The notes under the pieces were generated by a model. The model was not told where the DNA came from, ran no database searches, and worked only from the letters and a program-made list of their open reading frames with translations. Below are positions 34,672 through 43,101 of a stretch of DNA of 48,469 nucleotides, in pieces (the first letter of the stretch is position 1; every line of letters starts with the position of its first letter). The position numbers were made by a program, and so were the translations under genes. The stretch is from an uncultured Lachnoclostridium sp. (GTDB lineage: Bacteria > Bacillota > Clostridia > Lachnospirales > Lachnospiraceae): assembly GCA_947178155.1 (NCBI GenBank), contig CAMWXG010000004.1:1-48469 (forward strand). Direction: 5' to 3'.

Positions 34672-35217
34672 ATGGAAAAGACAGCAAGTATCTATTCAAC
34701 ACGTTCACTTGTCATAACAGCAATGTTTACAGCACTTTTATGTGTATCTGCCTACATAAGCATACCACTTCCAAATGGACTGCACATTACCTTACTTAAT
34801 TTTGTTGTAATTTTAATATCACTTTCATTTCCAATAAAACAGTCTGTACTCATTATGGTCGCCTGGCTGCTTCTTGGAATCGCAGGTATTCCTGTATTTG
34901 CAGGTGGCAATGCAGGAATAGGATACATATTGGCCCCTTATGGAGGATACAATGTATCATTTATAATCACTTCTGCACTTATACCAATATTGTGCCAAAA
35001 AAAATACAACAGAACATATTATACGATTGTCGCAGCATTTTCTGTAATATTAATAGATGCTATTGGTTCATTCTGGATAATGGCAATGTCAGGCGTTGGT
35101 ATTAAATCTGCATTTGCAGTAGGATTCATGCCATTTATAGTTTTAGACCTTTTAAAAGCATTTGTAGCAGCACAGATAGTCCCTAAAATTCGTACAATTA
35201 TAAATGTATGTGACTAA
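34672..35217 (+). CDS. bioY: Biotin transporter substrate-binding protein BioY
   Basis: This 181-residue membrane protein has six hydrophobic helices. The family signature is GIAGIPVFAGGNAGIGYILAPYGGY (about 64-88), matching GLPVFAGG..G.G.L.GPTGGY of BioY. It binds biotin as the S component of an ECF transporter; no EcfA/T genes are in the window. The upstream BirA-like operator implies biotin-responsive control. No biotin synthesis genes are nearby, which suits a biotin-importing organism. Confidence 0.93.
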   Translation: MEKTASIYSTRSLVITAMFTALLCVSAYISIPLPNGLHITLLNFVVILISLSFPIKQSVLIMVAWLLLGIAGIPVFAGGNAGIGYILAPYGGYNVSFIITSALIPILCQKKYNRTYYTIVAAFSVILIDAIGSFWIMAMSGVGIKSAFAVGFMPFIVLDLLKAFVAAQIVPKIRTIINVCD

Positions 35218-35326
35218 AAATATCTCTTGTATTTATATTAAAAATATTCTAAAATATCTATATTGCGACACAGGTAAAATTAAATTTTTTCGTGTGCCAT
35301 AAAATACAAATATAGAGAGGTTAGAT

Positions 35327-36247
35327 ATGGACGATAATAAAACGATGAAGGACTTTGAGCATGATATTGAGCGTTCATTTAAAGTTCTTAAAGAAGGCGA
35401 TATAATAGAGGTAACAATAATAGGCATATCTGATACTGAAATTACTGTAGATTTAAATTACTACACAGAAGGTATTATTCCTCTTGAAGAATGCAGTAAT
35501 GATCCAACATTTTCAATTAAAAATGATGTAAATATTGGAGATGTTGTAAAAGCTATGGTAATTGATTCAGAAAATGCAAGCGGCAATGTTATTCTCTCAC
35601 TTAAAGAAGCAAATAATATACTTATATGGGATGAATTAAAAGAGGACTATAAAGCCGGAACAGTTTTTCAAGTTAAATTGCTTGAAGCCGTTCCTTCTGG
35701 CGTTGTTGGCTATGTAAAAGGAATACGTGCATTTATCCCTGCTTCGCAACTTGCACTGCAGTATATTGAAGATACACAAAGCTATGTCGGCATGACAGTT
35801 GACGCAGTTATAATAACAGTTGATGCACGTGAACACAAGCTTGTTTTATCTGCAAAAACGATTGAAAAAGAGCGTGCTCTTGCACAAAAAACGCAGCAAA
35901 TAGGCAGGCTTGCCATAAATTCTATAGTTGATGGAACTGTTGAACGAATAGAATCTTATGGTGCTTTTATTAATATAGGTGAAGGACTGACTGGACTATG
36001 CCATATATCACAGATAACCAATAAATTTATTAAATCACCTAAAGAAGTTCTAAAGCTTGGTGATAATGTAAAAGCCAAAATTATTCAAACAGAAGGCGAC
36101 AGAATATCTTTAAGTATTAAGGCACTTATGGAAGATGAACCTGATAAAGAAGCTGAAAGTTATGAAATACCTGATGAATACAGTGTAAAAGACAGTTCAA
36201 AAGATGAAAGCCCATTTGCTAAACTGTTAAAAGGTGTAAAATTGTAA
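35327..36247 (+). CDS. rpsA: S1-domain RNA-binding protein (ribosomal protein S1 type)
   Basis: This 306-residue protein has three S1 domains. Domain 1 (about 23-90) has EGDIIEVTIIGISDTEITVDLNYYTEG; domain 2 (about 108-175) has VQVKLLEAVPSGVVGYVKGIRAFIPASQL; domain 3 (about 195-265) has GTVERIESYGAFINIGEGLTGLCHISQI. The acidic C-terminal tail ends in SPFAKLLKGVKL. This is the short Firmicutes-type S1 with fewer repeats than E. coli S1 (six). It is probably a ribosome-associated mRNA-binding protein. The start follows an AGAGAGG site. The name rpsA is by family; a distinct S1-like factor is possible. Confidence 0.88.
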   Translation: MDDNKTMKDFEHDIERSFKVLKEGDIIEVTIIGISDTEITVDLNYYTEGIIPLEECSNDPTFSIKNDVNIGDVVKAMVIDSENASGNVILSLKEANNILIWDELKEDYKAGTVFQVKLLEAVPSGVVGYVKGIRAFIPASQLALQYIEDTQSYVGMTVDAVIITVDAREHKLVLSAKTIEKERALAQKTQQIGRLAINSIVDGTVERIESYGAFINIGEGLTGLCHISQITNKFIKSPKEVLKLGDNVKAKIIQTEGDRISLSIKALMEDEPDKEAESYEIPDEYSVKDSSKDESPFAKLLKGVKL

Positions 36248-36280
36248 GCACCTTTTTCAGCTACAGCATATCATAAAATA

Positions 36281-36324
36281 AAAGCACATGCATGCTCTTT
36301 ATTGAGAGTTTTGCATGTGCTTTT
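36281..36324 (+). terminator. Terminator of the S1-protein gene
   Basis: AAAGCACATGCA/TGCATGTGCTTT stem (12 bp) with a loop of about 19 bases, then TTTT. It sits about 35 bases after the stop at 36247 and could also serve the convergent ispF transcript. Confidence 0.85.
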
Positions 36325-36353
36325 AGTATGAACAAACCATAATTCTGCCAAAA

Positions 36354-36899
36354 TCATTGATGAGTACAGCCCTGGCACCTACTGCAGCCTGAGTCTGTTT
36401 GCTTTGTTACATCTCTTGAATAATCAAACATAGAAGAAAGCAAACACACTGCTTGTGCTGATATACCCTCACCGCTTCCTGTAAATCCAAGTCCTTCTTC
36501 TGTTGTCGCTTTTACATTAATCTGACTTATATCTATTTTAAGTGTATCTGCTATATTTTTACGCATTGTATCTATATAATCTCTCATCTTAGGTTTTTGT
36601 GCTATTATTGTGGCATCAATATTTTCAACCATATAGCACTCCTCTTCAATTAAACTTCCTATATGCTCAAGAAGCTTTATGCTTGATATGTCTTTATACC
36701 TGCTATCACTATCAGGAAAATGCTTTCCAATATCTCCAAGCGCTGCCGCTCCAAGAAGTGCGTCCATAATAGCATGTAACAGTACATCTGCATCCGAGTG
36801 TCCTAACAAGCCCTTTTCATAAGGAATATCAACACCTCCAATTATAAGCCTACGCCCCTCTTCAAGCCTGTGTACATCATATCCCATTCCAATTCTCAT
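36354..36899 (-). CDS. ispF: 2-C-methyl-D-erythritol 2,4-cyclodiphosphate synthase
   Basis: The start is the internal ATG at 36899 ([12 protein letters not shown]), 9 bases after GGAGG; the longer ORF upstream is not supported. Of 181 residues, the first ~157 are canonical IspF: zinc ligands in GYDVHRL (Asp8, His10), [31 protein letters not shown], and [17 protein letters not shown]. An unusual Cys-containing tail ([13 protein letters not shown]) extends past the usual end. It catalyses the fifth step of the MEP isoprenoid pathway. No other MEP genes are nearby. Confidence 0.95.
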   Translation of the reverse strand: MRIGMGYDVHRLEEGRRLIIGGVDIPYEKGLLGHSDADVLLHAIMDALLGAAALGDIGKHFPDSDSRYKDISSIKLLEHIGSLIEEECYMVENIDATIIAQKPKMRDYIDTMRKNIADTLKIDISQINVKATTEEGLGFTGSGEGISAQAVCLLSSMFDYSRDVTKQTDSGCSRCQGCTHQ

Positions 36900-36990
36900 A
36901 AACTTAAGCCTCCATTTATAATCAGACAATTGATACAAAATATATTGTATCAGCAAAGTATTTTGCGTAATTCATAAAATATAAATATAT

Positions 36991-37021
36991 AATACAAAAC
37001 CCGGCAAGAAAACTTACCGGG
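36991..37021 (-). terminator. Terminator after the tRNA pair
   Basis: On the minus strand CCCGGTAAG/CTTGCCGGG with a TTTT loop, then TTTTGTATT, right after tRNA-Met. Confidence 0.85.
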
Positions 37022-37027
37022 TGACAA

Positions 37028-37101
37028 TAGCGGGAAAGGGATTTGAACCCTTGACACCACGGGTATGAACCGTGTGCTCTAGCCAACTGAGCTATCCCGC
37101 C
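37028..37101 (-). tRNA. tRNA-Met (CAT), elongator type
   Basis: 74 nt: acceptor GGCGGGA/TCCCGCT, D arm GCTCAGTTGGCTAGAGC, anticodon arm CACGGTTCATACCCGTG with anticodon CAT, T arm AGGGTTCAAATCCCT, discriminator A, CCA not encoded. The anticodon stem matches B. subtilis elongator tRNA-Met rather than tRNA-Ile(CAT). Confidence 0.93.
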
Positions 37102-37140
37102 ATATTTAATTGTAAGTATATGATACAACATATACTCCAA

Positions 37141-37213
37141 TGGGACCTACAGGGCTCGAACCTGTGACCCTCTGCTTGTAAGGCAGATGCTCTCCCAGCT
37201 GAGCTAAGATCCC
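37141..37213 (-). tRNA. tRNA-Val (TAC)
   Basis: 73 nt: acceptor GGGATCT/AGGTCCC, anticodon loop CTTACAA (anticodon TAC), T arm CACAGGTTCGAGCCCTGT, discriminator A, CCA not encoded. First tRNA of the two-tRNA transcript. Confidence 0.95.
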
Positions 37214-37242
37214 AAAACCGCCGAACTCCATGCGACTTATTA

Positions 37243-37271
37243 AATATACCAAAAATACCTTATTATGTCAA
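37243..37271 (-). promoter_or_regulatory. Promoter of the tRNA-Val/tRNA-Met unit
   Basis: On the minus strand TTGACA (37271-37266), 17 bases, TATATT (37248-37243), about 23 bases before the start of tRNA-Val. Confidence 0.85.
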
Positions 37272-37415
37272 GCGTTTTTTACTTATTTTTTTCCACATTA
37301 ACAGAAAAAAGCAAAAGATTTTTTACACATATCATAAATTTTATGTTATACTTAAATGTGTGCTGCCTGAAAATATCAGCAAAATAGATTTATCATATAA
37401 GAATGGAGATTTATC

Positions 37416-38285
37416 ATGAATAAACGCGCCGTTAATATTAGCAGTCTTGTTATTTTATTAAGCCTTTTATGCTTTATAATGGAAGTATGCATATACTATT
37501 TCATACCACAGCATTGGGTTACAGTTGTTTTTTCAATCATATGTTCACTTATATTGTCACACTTCTTTCTTGAGTCATCTCTGAACTATGATTACAACTT
37601 TATACATGCTTCTTTTATGGTTATTACATCGCTTGCATTTGCGATAATTATATATATTATACAGCCAAATATGTGGATATCATATGATTTCTCAATGGTA
37701 TTCCTTGTACTTTTAAACTGGCTTATACCATTTTTATACTGCTGTACTCGTGATTTACTTGACAGAGGTCCGCGCTTTGATGGATTTCATCTGTTCTTTA
37801 ACAGAATGTGTATCTTTTTTATTGTAATATATATACTTGTTATACTAAAGCAGTATTTTATTACACCAATTGTACCACCATATGGTTCTCTCACTTTCGG
37901 CGCACACGATTTTGTACCTTTTATGGCAACAGCAGAATATATAGAAAAAACACTAAATACCGGGGAAAGCCTGACACCTATTATATTATACATTATTGAG
38001 CTAATATTTATAGGCATACCATTTGGATACTTTGCAAGGGTTTATCTTAACAGGCTTCATTTTCTTATACAGTTATTCATATATTTATTTGTACCATTTG
38101 TCCTTGAATTTCTTCAAGCAATAACCGGTATTGGCCGAGGCGATATAGATGACTACGTAATATTTCTTCTCGGCGCAGTTATAGGAATAGTTATCTACCA
38201 AATAATGTGCCGCATGTTCATATCGGTAGCAAATAGAGAACTTACGGTTGACCGCAATAAACGCAATACAAAATTATCATTTTAA
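37416..38285 (+). CDS. VanZ-family membrane protein
   Basis: This 289-residue protein has about eight hydrophobic helices. The C-terminal part carries the VanZ hallmark TGIGRGDIDDYVIFLLGAVIGIVIYQ (about 238-263, compare GRGFDIDD...N..GA..GY). The N-terminal ~120 residues are an additional four-helix membrane region. VanZ-type proteins are linked to teicoplanin tolerance in one operon, but most members have no known role. It is monocistronic, with a terminator behind it. No glycopeptide-resistance genes are near, so resistance is not implied. Confidence 0.88.
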   Translation: MNKRAVNISSLVILLSLLCFIMEVCIYYFIPQHWVTVVFSIICSLILSHFFLESSLNYDYNFIHASFMVITSLAFAIIIYIIQPNMWISYDFSMVFLVLLNWLIPFLYCCTRDLLDRGPRFDGFHLFFNRMCIFFIVIYILVILKQYFITPIVPPYGSLTFGAHDFVPFMATAEYIEKTLNTGESLTPIILYIIELIFIGIPFGYFARVYLNRLHFLIQLFIYLFVPFVLEFLQAITGIGRGDIDDYVIFLLGAVIGIVIYQIMCRMFISVANRELTVDRNKRNTKLSF

Positions 38286-38323
38286 TTCACAGTCAAATAT
38301 ACTTTGCAGATGCAGAATTGAAT

Positions 38324-38362
38324 AAAAGAAAGTGCTATGTTTTATAACAAGCACTTTCTTTT
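38324..38362 (+). terminator. Terminator of the VanZ-family gene
   Basis: AAAGAAAGTGCT/AGCACTTTCTTT stem with about a 13-base loop, then TT. It is 40 bases after the stop at 38285. Confidence 0.85.
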
Positions 38363-38470
38363 AATTATAGATTATTATAATCTATATACTATTTATATTA
38401 TTTACTAAATATTTTGTATTATACAAATTTCCAATGCAGACTACCAAATCTACAATAAAAACAAGTAACA

Positions 38471-39673
38471 TTATACTTTCATGGAAAATGTACTGCTTGG
38501 CATAGGTGCTGCTGCTCCTCCACTGCTAATAATATCAGCTGCCGATGATGCACCAACGACTCCGCCTGCCACTGCTGCACCAGCTCCTGTCATTGTTTCA
38601 CCGTTCTCTTCCAATACCCACTCAAGAGTTTCTTTAATACTTTCACGCCTTTCAGTATATCCTACCTGCATAGCTTCCATAGGACTCATACTTGCGCCAC
38701 TTGCATTAGCTTCTTTTGATGCATCGGACGATTTATTTTTCATATTTTCAATCTTATGTTTAATATATGCCAAATCAGCCGCCATAAGCTTCATATTTTC
38801 TTCTCTGCGATGTGCAACCTTCCTTTTCTTATTGCGGCGTTTCTCTATCTCACTCTTTAACTGCCTTTTATCTTCTAATTCTTCCTGCTTAATATGTGAA
38901 AGTTTTCTCTTTGCAATCCTTACCATCTTCCTTGCATGATTAGTAGCTATTGCCACTTCATTAGTATCATACTGTCCTGTTGCATTTTTACGCCTGATGC
39001 TTACTAATGCTGATTTTGCCTTTAATACTGCATTTCCAGCTTGTGTAAGATTCTTTGCTCTTGAAATCGTACCTGATATCCTCTGGTGCTCATAATTCAG
39101 GTTCTTCTTTACAGCATCCTTTTTATTTTTATTGTATTTCTCTCTTGCTTTCCTCATACTTTCAAGGATGCTATCCATCTGTTCAGAGTCTATACCCCAA
39201 ATACCAAACCCTTTTTTTCCAGCTTCTTTTGCTTCTTTCTCTTCTTTCTTTTTCTCTTCTTCTGCAACAATAAGTGCTGCTTCATCGTCTGCAGCTTTTT
39301 TGTCATTTTTAGCAGTCTGAGACATCTGCCTTTCTCCTGCAGTGCTATAATAATTCCTGCTGTTCTCTTTTCCAAGATACTGTTCAGACTGCTCTCCAGC
39401 AGCATTTTGCTCCTGATTCATCCAACTGCTTACGTCATCTTGGGAAACAATATATGCAAGCCTGTCAAACCTCTTTGGCAAACTATATGCCTCTTCTGAA
39501 AACTGTGCACGTGAACCGGCAGCACTAACATTAACAGTGCCATATATGCCTGCCTTTTGTGTCTTATTGCCACGTCCTGCTCCATTCGTCTTGGTATATC
39601 TTGCAGCATCTGAGGATGCTGCCCTTGCAGTGTGGCCATTGTAATTACCATCCGTGGTTAAATATCCTCTCAT
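38471..39673 (-). CDS. Highly charged coiled-coil protein, family unknown
   Basis: The ORF track start is a TTG; GGGAG lies 6 bases before the ATG at 39673, giving 400 residues (MRGYLTTDG). The N-terminal ~115 residues are polar and probably disordered. About 120-155 is a KKAADDE... and EEEKKKEEKEAKEAGKK stretch, followed by a conserved-looking core FGIWGIDSEQMDSILESMRKAREKYNKNKK. About 190-320 is a strongly basic helical region (RIAKRKLSHIKQEELEDKRQLKSEIEKRR). The C-terminus is Gly/Ala/Ser-rich and ends SSTFSMKV. There is no signal peptide or membrane helix. The basic core could bind nucleic acid or a polyanion (inference). The leader contains a long dyad. Confidence 0.8.
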   Translation of the reverse strand: MRGYLTTDGNYNGHTARAASSDAARYTKTNGAGRGNKTQKAGIYGTVNVSAAGSRAQFSEEAYSLPKRFDRLAYIVSQDDVSSWMNQEQNAAGEQSEQYLGKENSRNYYSTAGERQMSQTAKNDKKAADDEAALIVAEEEKKKEEKEAKEAGKKGFGIWGIDSEQMDSILESMRKAREKYNKNKKDAVKKNLNYEHQRISGTISRAKNLTQAGNAVLKAKSALVSIRRKNATGQYDTNEVAIATNHARKMVRIAKRKLSHIKQEELEDKRQLKSEIEKRRNKKRKVAHRREENMKLMAADLAYIKHKIENMKNKSSDASKEANASGASMSPMEAMQVGYTERRESIKETLEWVLEENGETMTGAGAAVAGGVVGASSAADIISSGGAAAPMPSSTFSMKV

Positions 39674-39998
39674 AAGCAACTCCCTTTTCTTTCTTATGAT
39701 TAGGAACTGTCAACAATTAAATAATTTACTTATTTAATCAGTCTATTGACAGTCCCCTACTATAGCCAACAATTATAATATAATTTGGTTACAGCAACAT
39801 ACTTTACTAAGTTCGTCTTAAATGTAACGTATATTGCACCTAAATACATATCAATAAAAACTACACTTTATGTACTTAGATAATTATATAATATTATCGT
39901 CATAAACAGATGATTGCTTTAGCGATTTTTACCTATTAAACTAAAATATAGCGCAAAGCGGGAAGTGCAAACCGTGAGAATAAATTTTCAAACATGTA
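39674..39998. other. 325-base gene-free region between metG and the coiled-coil protein
   Basis: It contains the large dyad at 39703-39756 and, near 39915-39935, a weak hairpin (ATTGC/GCGAT then TTTTT on the + strand). No ORF or recognised RNA. I do not see a clear metG terminator. Confidence 0.55.
39703..39756 (-). repeat. Long inverted repeat in the leader of the coiled-coil gene
   Basis: Outer arms GGAACTGTCAA and TTGACAGTCC pair except one bulge; inner arms ATTAAATAA/TTATTTAAT pair perfectly around TTTAC. It ends about 30 bases upstream of the start at 39673, so a folded leader could affect translation. Alternatively it is a remnant of a small inverted-repeat element. Confidence 0.6.
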
Positions 39999-41975
39999 CT
40001 AACATATCTCTGCTCCAGCAGGCATATCTTTTTCTGGAGCTACAAGTGCAAGATTCCCATCTGCATCTTCTGCGCAAAGAAGCATCCCCTCTGACAATAC
40101 TCCAGCAAGTTTTGCAGGTTTTAAATTTACAAGTACCATTACTTTTTTGCCTACCATTTCTTCTGCAGAATAATACTGCTTTATTCCTGATACTATCTGT
40201 TTTGTTGTGCTGCCTATTTTTACCTGTGAACACAATAGCTTCTTAGACTTTTTAACTTCTTCGCAGGCTATGATTTCACCAACTTGAAACTGCAGTTTTT
40301 CAAAGTCTTCAAAAGTAATCTGCGGTTTTTCATCAATATCAATTATATTTTCTTCTTTATTGCATTCTGCAGCTTCTGCTTGTGCGGTGCTAATTTCATC
40401 TGCTTTGGCAAGTATTTCCTTAACATCAAGTCTCATAAATAAAATTTCAGGCTTATCTGTAACTTTTGTTCCTGAAACATATCCTCCAAAGCTTGTCATA
40501 TTGTCCAATGCTCTCTTTTCTGTATTAAGCTGAGCCAAAATCTTTTCTGTAGTTTCAGGCATGAACGCTTCAAGAAGACTTGCACCAATAGTTATACTTT
40601 CTATCAGATTATATAATACTGTTGATAATCTGTCCTTCTTATCCTCTTGCTTTCCAAGCACCCATGGTTCAGTTTCATCTATATATTTATTGCATCTTTT
40701 AAATATTGTAAATACTTCTGTAATTGCATCTGACACATGAAGATAAGACATCTTATCAATTACCTTTTGAGGTACACTTAATACAAGTGATTTTAATTCT
40801 TCATCAACAGGTTCAGCAATACCTTTATCTTCTGCAATTCCGTCAAGATATTTGTTTGTCATAGATATTGTTCGATTCACAAGATTACCAAGCGTATTAG
40901 CAAGCTCTGAATTCATTCTTTCAACCATAAGCTCCCATGTTATTATACCATCATTTTCAAAAGGCATTTCATGAAGTACAAAATATCTTACTGCATCAAC
41001 TCCAAACACCTCTACAAGGTCATCTGCATAAATAACATTTCCCTTTGATTTGCTCATCTTACCTTCTCCTTGAAGAAGCCACGGATGTCCGAATACCTGT
41101 TTTGGGAGTGGCAGATTAAGCGCCATAAGCATAATCGGCCAATAAATTGTGTGGAAGCGCAAAATATCTTTGCCAATTAAATGGAGATCAGCAGGCCAGA
41201 ATTTTTCAAATAAATCTGTACCACTTTCAAGTGCATTATTTCCATCTACATCAAAGCCAAGACCTGTTATATAGTTACTTAAAGCATCAATCCATACATA
41301 TACAACATGCCCTTCATCAAAGTCTACAGGGATACCCCATTTAAATGAGGTACGTGATACACACAAATCTTGAAGTCCCGGCAAAAGAAAATTGTTCATC
41401 ATTTCATTTTTACGCGATTCTGGCTGAATAAATTCGGGATGTGTATTGATGTGCTCTATAAGCCTGTCTGTATACTTGCTTAACTTAAGAAAATATGCCT
41501 CCTCTTTAGCAGGCTGACATTCACGCCCACAATCAGGACACTTTCCATCTACAAGCTGTGATGATGTGAAAAATGATTCACATGGTGTACAATACATTCC
41601 CTCATAATAACCTTTATATATGTCACCCTGCTCATACAATTTTTTGAAAATTTTCTGTACCTGCTTTTCATGGTAATCATCGGTTGTACGTATAAATTTA
41701 TCATAAGATGTATTCATTAAATCCCATATACTTTTAATTTTTCCTGACACATCATCAACAAACTGCTTTGGAGTAACCCCTGCTTCCTCTGACTTAATTT
41801 CAATCTTCTGTCCATGCTCATCAGTACCAGTCTGAAAACGTACATCATATCCCTGCTGCCTTTTAAACCTGACAATACTGTCCGCCAATACAGCTTCATA
41901 TGTGTTGCCAATATGAGGCTTTCCTGATGTATAAGCAATAGCTGTTGTTAAATAATATGTTTTCTTATCTTCCAT
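39999..41975 (-). CDS. metG: Methionyl-tRNA synthetase
   Basis: This 658-residue protein has the class I motif HIGNTYEA (about 21-28), a zinc knuckle (CTPCESFFTSSQLVDGKCPDCGREC, about 130-153) and KMSKSKGNV (about 310). An anticodon-binding helical domain (about 370-510) precedes a C-terminal tRNA-binding OB domain (about 550-658, FEKLQFQVGEIIACEEVKKSKKLL). It charges tRNA-Met. Expression is controlled by the T-box leader at 42005-42283. The length is typical of Firmicutes MetRS with the C-terminal dimerisation domain. Confidence 0.97.
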   Translation of the reverse strand: MEDKKTYYLTTAIAYTSGKPHIGNTYEAVLADSIVRFKRQQGYDVRFQTGTDEHGQKIEIKSEEAGVTPKQFVDDVSGKIKSIWDLMNTSYDKFIRTTDDYHEKQVQKIFKKLYEQGDIYKGYYEGMYCTPCESFFTSSQLVDGKCPDCGRECQPAKEEAYFLKLSKYTDRLIEHINTHPEFIQPESRKNEMMNNFLLPGLQDLCVSRTSFKWGIPVDFDEGHVVYVWIDALSNYITGLGFDVDGNNALESGTDLFEKFWPADLHLIGKDILRFHTIYWPIMLMALNLPLPKQVFGHPWLLQGEGKMSKSKGNVIYADDLVEVFGVDAVRYFVLHEMPFENDGIITWELMVERMNSELANTLGNLVNRTISMTNKYLDGIAEDKGIAEPVDEELKSLVLSVPQKVIDKMSYLHVSDAITEVFTIFKRCNKYIDETEPWVLGKQEDKKDRLSTVLYNLIESITIGASLLEAFMPETTEKILAQLNTEKRALDNMTSFGGYVSGTKVTDKPEILFMRLDVKEILAKADEISTAQAEAAECNKEENIIDIDEKPQITFEDFEKLQFQVGEIIACEEVKKSKKLLCSQVKIGSTTKQIVSGIKQYYSAEEMVGKKVMVLVNLKPAKLAGVLSEGMLLCAEDADGNLALVAPEKDMPAGAEIC

Positions 41976-42004
41976 AATTATATATCCTTTCTGAATTAAA
42001 TAGA

Positions 42005-42283
42005 GAAAAAAACGCCTTTAAGAAAATATCTTAAAGGCGAAAATCCCGCGTTACCACTTTAATTTATCTGCATCTCGCGACACAGACCTCTGCAACTGCA
42101 TACACAGTCTGACGCTATAACAGGCGTACCTGTCGCAGCCTAATGATACTTATATATCATGTCGGTACGAAACTCCAAGACCATCTTCTGTAACATCATG
42201 CATACCTCTTCTCAGCATATGAGGCTCTCTGTAATGTCTGATAGTTACATACTCTTCTTTTCACAGTCTTTACCTTTATATTC
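42005..42283 (-). promoter_or_regulatory. T-box riboswitch controlling metG
   Basis: The T-box sequence AAAGTGGTAACGCGG lies at 42060-42046 (consensus AGGGTGGNACCGCG, one base off). The terminator stem CGCCTTTAAG/CTTAAAGGCG with T-run lies at 42039-42005. Upstream is stem I, with the AGAGA-type internal loops and an ATG in the expected specifier region (AGAAGATGGTC). The UGGU bulge fits a tRNA with discriminator A, as in the tRNA-Met at 37028. Uncharged tRNA-Met would stabilise the antiterminator and allow metG transcription. Confidence 0.95.
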
Positions 42284-42289
42284 TATCAT

Positions 42290-42318
42290 ATTTTAAACTT
42301 AACATGCATTTTTGTCAA
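42290..42318 (-). promoter_or_regulatory. Promoter of the metG T-box leader
   Basis: On the minus strand TTGACA (42318-42313), 17 bases, TAAAAT (42295-42290), giving a start near 42283. Confidence 0.75.
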
Positions 42319-42339
42319 TAAAATTATTTCTCTAAGCTT

Positions 42340-42885
42340 TTACTGCTCCATCTGCTTACCCAAAAAGTTCGCAGCTGTTGCTGTTAGTTTTTTCTCTGTT
42401 TCACCAAAGCGGGCTTTTCCCTCTTTTGACAAAAGGACTACTGCACCTATTGCATCACCCTCACATATTATAGGGCTTATTGCTTCAAAAGTAAAATGCT
42501 CCTGTTCATTGGCAATTATTTTATAATCCTTTTCGCCGCCTGATGCAAGTACACTCTGACGCTCATCTATTACTTTCTCAAGCTCTTTGCTGACAGGCTT
42601 TTGCAAAAGTTCTTTTTTGCCCCCACCTGATGCTGCTATAACCATATCTCTGTCAGCTATAGCAACTATATGGCCTGTAGTCTGTGACAATGCTTCTGCA
42701 TAACGTCCCGCAAATTCTCCAAGGTCATTCATTATTGAATACTTCTTAAGAACTATCTGACCTTCTCTGTCTGTGTATATTTCAAGCGGGTCGCCTTCTC
42801 GTATCCTTAATGTCCTTCTTATTTCTTTAGGTATTACTACTCGACCTAAATCATCTATTCTTCTGACAATTCCCGTTGCTTTCAA
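42340..42885 (-). CDS. spoVT: Stage V sporulation protein T, AbrB-type regulator
   Basis: The ORF track starts at an ATG within the ribosome site. GGAGG lies 8 bases before TTG 42885, which gives the known SpoVT start (M)KATGIVRRIDDLGRVVIPKE. The 181-residue protein has a SpoVT/AbrB swapped-hairpin DNA-binding domain (1-50, nearly identical to B. subtilis) and a GAF-like C-terminal domain (about 57-178) with IVAIADRDMVIAASGG and GDAIGAVVLLSKEG. In spore formers it is a forespore regulator; in Lachnospiraceae it may act more widely. It lies upstream of metG. Confidence 0.95.
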   Translation of the reverse strand: MKATGIVRRIDDLGRVVIPKEIRRTLRIREGDPLEIYTDREGQIVLKKYSIMNDLGEFAGRYAEALSQTTGHIVAIADRDMVIAASGGGKKELLQKPVSKELEKVIDERQSVLASGGEKDYKIIANEQEHFTFEAISPIICEGDAIGAVVLLSKEGKARFGETEKKLTATAANFLGKQMEQ

Positions 42886-43101
42886 GTTTCTTCCCTCCAT
42901 ATTTCTCTATTTTTTATAAATACATAACATTTTTTAATATTGCTTTTTGTGTTGTTAGTATCTGTAAATGAAGAATTATTATTCAAACTTAAAATATTGT
43001 ATTTATCAACAGAAATTGCTTATTTTGTATAAATTTGCGCTTGTACAATAAAAATAAAGAAAAATTTACCTTATTTCAAAATTTGTAAAAAAATCATCTT
43101 A

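Noticed and set aside
36922-37140. 72-residue minus-strand ORF
   Set aside because: It spans tRNA-Met and its terminator.
37416-38285. VanZ-family gene as evidence of glycopeptide resistance
   Set aside because: No vanA/H/X/R/S homologues are nearby and VanZ-family proteins are widespread without resistance.
39915-39935. Weak hairpin with T-run as a + strand terminator
   Set aside because: Only five pairs including a wobble, and no + strand gene upstream.
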